Source: Roseibium limicola
GTDB taxonomy: Bacteria; Pseudomonadota; Alphaproteobacteria; Rhizobiales; Stappiaceae
DNA: 64,000 nucleotides
NCBI RefSeq assembly: GCF_017313085.1
Contig: NZ_JAFLNF010000002.1
Span: forward strand, 248,001 to 312,000
Direction: 5' to 3'
Shown here: piece after piece, positions 59,265 through 64,000 of the stretch
Position numbering within the stretch: the stretch's first letter is position 1
Layout of the letters: each line of letters opens with the position of its first letter
Made by a program: the position numbers and the translations under genes
The notes under the pieces: model-generated
Seen by the model: the letters and a program-made list of their open reading frames with translations, nothing else
What the model was told of the DNA's origin: nothing
Databases searched by the model: none

Positions 59265-60593
59265 CTATCCTTCGTTCTTGCTGGAAGCAACTTCGCCCTT
59301 GGCGACGCGCTTTGAGAACTCGGTTTCACCGCCTTCGGCAAGGATCTTGGACTGGTCGATCCAGCCATCCCGTTCGATACGGCCCTTGAATTTCAATCGG
59401 CTGTCAACCCAGACAACTTCTGCCGGGCCCCAGGCGGCGATCTGCGAGAAGTGGTAGATCCCCATCTCGTTCAGCGTCGCTTCCAGTTTCGGCCCAACGC
59501 CCTTCAGCTGCTTCAGATCATCGGCCTTGCCGTCTGCAGGGGCCTGCAACAACTCCGGCTTCTGCTCTTCTGTCGCGTCTTCAGCAGGTTCGGTTTTGGT
59601 CGCAACTGCTTTAGCTGGCGCAGCAGTCCCGGGCTTTGTCTTGTCGTCAGAGCTGGTCTTTTCGCCACCGGAGCGCGCGACCTCAACTTCGGGACGTCCG
59701 CCGGCATCCGGCTTGCCCTTGTTCTGATCTTTCGCAGCCGGAGAACTTGCCTTGGCTTCGGCTTCCTTCGCCGCTGCCGTGTCCGGAGACTTCGGCTTGG
59801 CGTTATGCTCTTCCTCGGTCATCTTGGCAGCATGCGCCTGAACCACCTTGGCGACAGCATCTTCTGCCGGCGTTGGCACACCGTCATAGTCCTTGCCGCC
59901 GGTGTTGATGGCAGCACCCGCGAAATGATGCGAGATCGGCTCGGATCCGTTGACGACCAGTGGCTGCGGCAGCACGCCCCTGGTATTGTCATCGATCTCC
60001 GTCAGCGTAGTCTGACCACCTTCGGCCATACCAAAACGCCGACCGTTCTGCGGCCCCGGTGTCACTTCGTTGCCAGCTTCGATGTTGTCGAGCAGCGTAT
60101 TGAAGGTCTCTTCCGTCAGATCTTCGTAGGTGTCCTTGAAGATCTGAACCATCGGCGCGTTCACACACGCCCCAAGGCACTCGACTTCTTCCCAGGAGAA
60201 ATCACCATCTTCGGAGATCTCATGCATGTGGGCGGCAATGCGGCTCTGACAGATCTTGATCAGGTCGCCTGCCCCGCGCAGCATACAAGGAGTTGTTCCG
60301 CACACCTGGATGTGAGCTTTTTTGCCCACCGGCTGCAGCTGGAACATCGTGTAGAAGGTCGCGACTTCCAACACTCGAATATGCGGCATGTCGAGCAGCG
60401 CAGCGATATAGCGGATGGCTGGCTCCGTGACCCAGCCCTCATGCTGCTCCTGGGCACGCCACAGCAGCGGAATGACAGCAGAGGCCTGACGGCCCGCCGG
60501 ATAGCGGTTGATAACCTTGTGCGCCCAGGCCAGGTTTTCCGGCGTGAACTCGAAACTTTCAGGTTGTTCCGCGGCAAGTCTGCGAACCGCCAT
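59265..60593 (-). CDS. nuoE: NADH-quinone oxidoreductase subunit E with long C-terminal extension
   Basis: 442 residues, far longer than the ~165-residue E. coli protein. The N-terminal ~175 residues are the thioredoxin-like [2Fe-2S] N1a domain (Cys98, Cys103, Cys139, Cys143). A middle part (about 230-355) is Ala/Lys/Glu/Pro-rich and probably disordered. The C-terminal ~80 residues contain a helix-hairpin-helix-like [19 protein letters not shown] and a conserved FSQIAAWG segment. This extension is recurrent in alphaproteobacterial NuoE; its role is not established. Confidence 0.94.
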   Translation of the reverse strand: MAVRRLAAEQPESFEFTPENLAWAHKVINRYPAGRQASAVIPLLWRAQEQHEGWVTEPAIRYIAALLDMPHIRVLEVATFYTMFQLQPVGKKAHIQVCGTTPCMLRGAGDLIKICQSRIAAHMHEISEDGDFSWEEVECLGACVNAPMVQIFKDTYEDLTEETFNTLLDNIEAGNEVTPGPQNGRRFGMAEGGQTTLTEIDDNTRGVLPQPLVVNGSEPISHHFAGAAINTGGKDYDGVPTPAEDAVAKVVQAHAAKMTEEEHNAKPKSPDTAAAKEAEAKASSPAAKDQNKGKPDAGGRPEVEVARSGGEKTSSDDKTKPGTAAPAKAVATKTEPAEDATEEQKPELLQAPADGKADDLKQLKGVGPKLEATLNEMGIYHFSQIAAWGPAEVVWVDSRLKFKGRIERDGWIDQSKILAEGGETEFSKRVAKGEVASSKNEG

Positions 60594-60674
60594 GGTGTTA
60601 TCCCCGTTCTGTCACGTTGACCGGAGCCGCGCATTCGGCTGCCAGGGTCATTTTCGAAAGGATGAGAGCGACCA

Positions 60675-61859
60675 TCAGCGATCGACCTCACCGAACACGA
60701 TGTCGAGCGAACCCAGCACCGCAGAAACGTCTGCCAGCTGGTGGCCACGACACAGAAAGTCCATTGCCTGCAAATGAGCGTAGCCGGGTGCCTTGATCTT
60801 GCAGCGGTAGGGCTTGTTGGTGCCATCAGAAACAAGATAGACGCCGAACTCGCCCTTCGGCGCTTCCACGGCGGCGTAAACTTCGCCTTCCGGCACGTGG
60901 TAGCCTTCGGTGTAGAGTTTGAAGTGATGGATCAGCGCTTCCATCGACCGCTTCATCTCACCGCGCTTCGGTGGAACGATCTTGCCATCAGTGGAGGAAA
61001 CTGGACCGGTTTCCACGGTCAGCTTTTCCAGGCACTGCTTCATGATCCGCACTGACTGGCGCATCTCTTCCACACGGATGAGATAGCGGTCATAACAGTC
61101 GCCGTTCTTCCCGACCGGAATGTCGAAGTCGAGATCCGCATAGCACTCATAAGGCTGCGACTTGCGCAAATCCCATGCAGCACCCGATCCGCGAACCATC
61201 ACGCCGGAAAAGCCCCAGGCCCAGGCATCATCCAGAGACACGACGCCGATATCGACGTTGCGCTGCTTGAAGATACGGTTACCGGTCAAAAGCGTCTCGA
61301 TATCGTCGAGACGCAGCAGGAACGGGTCGCAGAAGTCCCAGATGTCATCCAGAAGCTTGCGCGGCACATCCTGATGAACACCTCCAGGACGGAAATACGC
61401 GGCGTGCATCCGGGCGCCGGACGCGCGCTCATAAAACACCATCAGCTCTTCGCGTGGCTCAAAGCCCCACAACGGCGGGGTCAGCGCACCAACGTCCATC
61501 GCCTGGGTCGTGATGTTGAGCAGATGCGACAGCAGGCGGCCCATTTCGGAAAACAGCACGCGCAGCAACTGGCCGCGCATCGGCACAGTGATGCCGAGCA
61601 GCTTTTCCACGCCAAGAGCGAATGCATGCTCCTGGTTCATTGGCGCCACATAATCGAGACGGTCGAAATACGGCACGGCCTGAAGATAGGTCTTCTGCTC
61701 GATCAGCTTTTCGGTGCCGCGGTGCAGCAGGCCGATATGCGGATCGATGCGTGTACACACCTCGCCATCCAGCTCCAGCACAAGCCGTAGCACGCCGTGC
61801 GCCGCCGGGTGCTGGGGACCGAAGTTGATGTTGAAATTTCTAACCTGAGCCTCAGCCAT
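60675..61859 (-). CDS. nuoD: NADH-quinone oxidoreductase subunit D
   Basis: 394 residues from the ATG at 61859 ([20 protein letters not shown]). [NiFe]-hydrogenase-like large subunit; the N-terminal loop with [20 protein letters not shown] contains the His at the quinone site, and [30 protein letters not shown] and the C-terminal [10 protein letters not shown] are typical. It overlaps the upstream GFA gene by eight bases. Confidence 0.97.
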   Translation of the reverse strand: MAEAQVRNFNINFGPQHPAAHGVLRLVLELDGEVCTRIDPHIGLLHRGTEKLIEQKTYLQAVPYFDRLDYVAPMNQEHAFALGVEKLLGITVPMRGQLLRVLFSEMGRLLSHLLNITTQAMDVGALTPPLWGFEPREELMVFYERASGARMHAAYFRPGGVHQDVPRKLLDDIWDFCDPFLLRLDDIETLLTGNRIFKQRNVDIGVVSLDDAWAWGFSGVMVRGSGAAWDLRKSQPYECYADLDFDIPVGKNGDCYDRYLIRVEEMRQSVRIMKQCLEKLTVETGPVSSTDGKIVPPKRGEMKRSMEALIHHFKLYTEGYHVPEGEVYAAVEAPKGEFGVYLVSDGTNKPYRCKIKAPGYAHLQAMDFLCRGHQLADVSAVLGSLDIVFGEVDR

Positions 61860-62286
61860 GTTGAGGGTCCTGTTTCGGGGCGTAGAGAGCAAATACCTCG
61901 GCGCCGGTCATCTTCTGGGTGTCGTTGGCGAAACTGTAGTTTGCAGGCTGTTCGTCAACGAAGATTTCGCTTGTCAGTCGGAATTGGGCCGGGTCGTCAA
62001 AGGCCTGGGCAGACACCGAACTGTGTGATCCGTCCTGAAGCCGCCACATCAGCGTCGAACCGCAGGTCTTGCAGAACACGCGCTCACCGTAGTCGGAGGA
62101 CTTGTAGACACCCAGCGAGGTCTCGTCTTCAACCTGAACACTCGTGCCGCAGGCAACCGCCATATACACGCCACCGCTCCACTTGCGACACATTTCGCAG
62201 TGGCACAGGCCCATCTCGTCCGTGTTCGGGGTCGCCTTAAACCGGATTGCGCCACACATGCAGCTGCCGGAAAGTTCACTCGGCAT
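61852..62286 (-). CDS. GFA-family (glutathione-dependent formaldehyde-activating-like) zinc protein inserted between nuoC and nuoD
   Basis: 144 residues from the ATG at 62286, with GGGGAG upstream. The zinc ligands of the GFA/CENP-V fold are all visible: Cys9 and Cys11 in [10 protein letters not shown], Cys28, Cys30 and Cys33 in CHCEMCRKW, Cys72 and Cys75 in [11 protein letters not shown]. The family includes the S-hydroxymethylglutathione-forming enzyme of methylotrophs and many proteins of unknown activity. It overlaps nuoD by eight bases and starts 11 bp after nuoC, so it is an integral member of the operon. Role in complex I unknown. Confidence 0.85.
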   Translation of the reverse strand: MPSELSGSCMCGAIRFKATPNTDEMGLCHCEMCRKWSGGVYMAVACGTSVQVEDETSLGVYKSSDYGERVFCKTCGSTLMWRLQDGSHSSVSAQAFDDPAQFRLTSEIFVDEQPANYSFANDTQKMTGAEVFALYAPKQDPQHG

Positions 62287-62297
62287 ATCGGCTCCCC

Positions 62298-62897
62298 TCA
62301 ACTCGCCTTCTCATCGCCTGGCAGCACATAGTCTGTGCCTTCCCATGGCGAGAGAAAATCAAAATTGCGCATTTCCTGATTGAGGCGAACCGGCTCATAG
62401 ACAACCCGTTTCTTCTCATCATCGTAACGCAGCTCGACATACCCGGTCACGGGGAAGTCCTTGCGCAGCGGGAAGCCGTCGAAACCATAGTCCGTCAGAA
62501 TGCGGCGCAGATCCGGGTGCCCGGAAAACAGGATGCCGTACATGTCGTAGGCTTCACGCTCGAACCATTCAGCGCCCGGAAACAGCCCGGTGATCGAGGG
62601 CACCGGCGTGTCGTCATCGGTTGCAACCTTTATGCGGATGCGCTGGTTCTGCATGGGAGAAAGAAAGTGATAGACAACATCGAACCGCTTGTCGCGCGAC
62701 GGATAGTCGACGCCGCACAAGTCGGTGATGTTGACGAACTTGCACGAGGAGTTGTCGCGCAGAAAACGCACGGCTTCGAGGACATCCGAGATGCCTACTT
62801 CCAACGTCAACTCGCCATATTCAACACTCGAGGAAAGAACGGCGCTGCCGAGCGACAGCGTGATATGCTCGGCCAGATCCTTCAGCGTCTCGTCCAT
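62298..62897 (-). CDS. nuoC: NADH-quinone oxidoreductase subunit C
   Basis: 199 residues from the ATG at 62897, which has GAGGGA about eight bases upstream; a GTG at 62912 is less likely. The 30-kDa subunit signature is present: [20 protein letters not shown] followed by [20 protein letters not shown]. Peripheral-arm subunit that packs on NuoD. Confidence 0.96.
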   Translation of the reverse strand: MDETLKDLAEHITLSLGSAVLSSSVEYGELTLEVGISDVLEAVRFLRDNSSCKFVNITDLCGVDYPSRDKRFDVVYHFLSPMQNQRIRIKVATDDDTPVPSITGLFPGAEWFEREAYDMYGILFSGHPDLRRILTDYGFDGFPLRKDFPVTGYVELRYDDEKKRVVYEPVRLNQEMRNFDFLSPWEGTDYVLPGDEKAS

Positions 62898-62928
62898 TCG
62901 TGTATCCCTCACTCCGTTGGAGCCCAGA

Positions 62929-62978
62929 GGCGAACCGGAAGTTCGCCCGAATTGTCCAGGGTGAGCTCCTCCTCACCC
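62929..62978 (-). other. Tandem hairpins in the nuoB-nuoC intercistronic gap
   Basis: GGCGAAC / GTTCGCC (62929-62947, 5-nt loop) and GGGTGAG / CTCACCC (62959-62978, 6-nt loop) form two adjacent stem-loops in the 122-bp gap. Neither has a U-run, so RNA stability or processing is more likely than termination. Confidence 0.5.
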
Positions 62979-63019
62979 GGCGCATGCCGTTCTGACGGGC
63001 CGACGCCCGCCGATCGGGC

Positions 63020-63598
63020 CTATCGTTCGATCGTACCCGTGCGGCGGATCTTCTTTTGCAGCATCAAGACGCCGTACAGAAGTGCCTCGGCTGTCGGAGG
63101 ACAGCCCGGGATGTAGATGTCGACGGGCACGATGCGGTCGCAACCGCGCACCACCGAATAAGAATAGTGATAGTAGCCGCCACCGTTGGCACAGGATCCC
63201 ATCGAGATCACATAGCGTGGCTCGGGCATCTGGTCATAGACCTTACGAAGCGCCGGAGCCATCTTGTTGGTCAATGTGCCAGCCACGATCATCACGTCAG
63301 ACTGACGCGGAGACGCACGCGGCGCAGTGCCGAAGCGCTCGATATCGTAATGCGGCATGGAGACCTGGATCATTTCCACTGCGCAGCAGGCAAGACCAAA
63401 GGTCATCCACATCAGGGAGCCTGTCCGGGCCCACTGGATCAGCGCATCCGTGGAGGTGACGAGAAACCCCTTGTCGGCCAGCTCGTCGTTGATTTCCAGG
63501 AAGAACGGATCATCACTGCCCACCGGGCGACCGGTGTTCGGGTCAATGATGCCCTTCGGGCTTTCCGCGATGAGCGGACCGGTTGAGGTCAATCCCAT
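63020..63598 (-). CDS. nuoB: NADH-quinone oxidoreductase subunit B
   Basis: 192 residues from the ATG at 63598, with GGGAG seven bases upstream; the extra upstream codons overlap nuoA. Cluster N2 ligands: the tandem Cys71-Cys72 in [11 protein letters not shown], the Cys in [15 protein letters not shown] and the Cys in [14 protein letters not shown]. Terminal iron-sulfur cluster before quinone. Confidence 0.97.
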   Translation of the reverse strand: MGLTSTGPLIAESPKGIIDPNTGRPVGSDDPFFLEINDELADKGFLVTSTDALIQWARTGSLMWMTFGLACCAVEMIQVSMPHYDIERFGTAPRASPRQSDVMIVAGTLTNKMAPALRKVYDQMPEPRYVISMGSCANGGGYYHYSYSVVRGCDRIVPVDIYIPGCPPTAEALLYGVLMLQKKIRRTGTIER

Positions 63599-63954
63599 TC
63601 CAGCGCTCCCTTTTTCCATTCGTAGATGAAGCCGATCGTCAGAACGCCGAGGAAGACCATCATCGACCAGAACCCGAACCAGCCGAGACTGCCGAACTGA
63701 ACCGACCACGGAAACAGAAACGCCACTTCCAGATCAAAGATGATGAACAGGATCGAGACGAGATAGAAGCGAATATCGAATTTCATACGCGCATCGTCGA
63801 AAGCGTTGAAACCGCACTCATAAGCGGAGAGCTTTTCCGGATCCGGATTTCGGTAGGCCAGAAGGAACGGGGAAATGAGCAACGCCAGCCCAATCACCAG
63901 CGCTATGCCGATGAAGACGACGATCGGGACATATTCCCGCAATAGATCTTCCAT
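63589..63954 (-). CDS. nuoA: NADH-quinone oxidoreductase subunit A
   Basis: 121 residues, three membrane helices. The conserved cytoplasmic loop has [20 protein letters not shown] with the redox-sensitive Cys, and the second helix [20 protein letters not shown] has the channel-linking acidic residues. First gene of the operon; its promoter lies past the window's end. Confidence 0.97.
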   Translation of the reverse strand: MEDLLREYVPIVVFIGIALVIGLALLISPFLLAYRNPDPEKLSAYECGFNAFDDARMKFDIRFYLVSILFIIFDLEVAFLFPWSVQFGSLGWFGFWSMMVFLGVLTIGFIYEWKKGALEWD

Positions 63955-64000
63955 GTCTTCGCGTCCTTGCAGTGAGGGCGGATCGGGAGGAGATCCGGCC

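Overview
The window is a chromosomal segment of an alphaproteobacterium with moderately high GC. The gene orders lexA-comEC-gltX-gltA, rpsB-tsf-pyrH-frr-uppS-cdsA-dxr-rseP-bamA-lpxD-fabZ-lpxA-lpxI-lpxB, proS-lolC-lolD-dnaE and nuoA-N-birA-rnj-mce are those known from Hyphomicrobiales (Rhizobiales). A Stappiaceae-like marine member (Roseibium/Labrenzia/Stappia type) is my best guess; this is inference from gene order and not a database match. I saw no rRNA, tRNA, CRISPR, prophage or insertion sequence.

Region 1 (1-11.7 kb) is an accessory catabolic and uptake block. It holds the end of a fused oligopeptide ABC ATPase, an M20 deacylase, a GhrA-like dehydrogenase and an AphA-like acetylpolyamine deacetylase on the plus strand. 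Facing them on the minus strand are an amidohydrolase with altered catalytic residues and a branched-chain-amino-acid-type ABC transporter whose permease and both ATPases are fused in one 838-residue chain. A periplasmic binding protein, a divergent SnoaL/NTF2-like protein and a FadR-type GntR regulator complete the block. The shared promoter carries three GCATGC palindromes exactly 13 bp apart.

Region 2 (11.9-20.7 kb) carries lexA with its own SOS boxes, comEC without a recognisable metallo-beta-lactamase domain, gltX and gltA. The two convergent gaps, lexA/comEC and gltA/lpxB, are filled with interspersed palindromic repeats of two families; the second also holds a 13-bp tandem repeat.

Region 3 (20.7-35.6 kb) is the translation and envelope cluster: rpsB and tsf, then pyrH, frr, undecaprenyl-PP synthesis, CDP-DAG synthesis, MEP-pathway DXR, RseP, BamA and the lipid A enzymes, all on the minus strand.

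Region 4 (35.8-47.5 kb) has dnaE, lolD, lolC, proS, a DUF1467 protein, mce, rnj and birA. Two unannotated items stand out here. One is a 32-codon membrane microprotein gene just upstream of dnaE, with an excellent ribosome binding site and a LexA-box-like operator between its -35 and -10. The other is a roughly 210-nt promoter-to-terminator transcript on the plus strand between proS and the DUF1467 gene that encodes no protein and is probably a small RNA.

Region 5 (47.5-64 kb) is the complete 14-gene nuo operon for respiratory complex I, interrupted by three non-canonical genes: a GFA-family zinc protein between nuoC and nuoD, a pentapeptide-repeat protein between nuoF and nuoG, and a 78-residue membrane protein between nuoH and nuoI.
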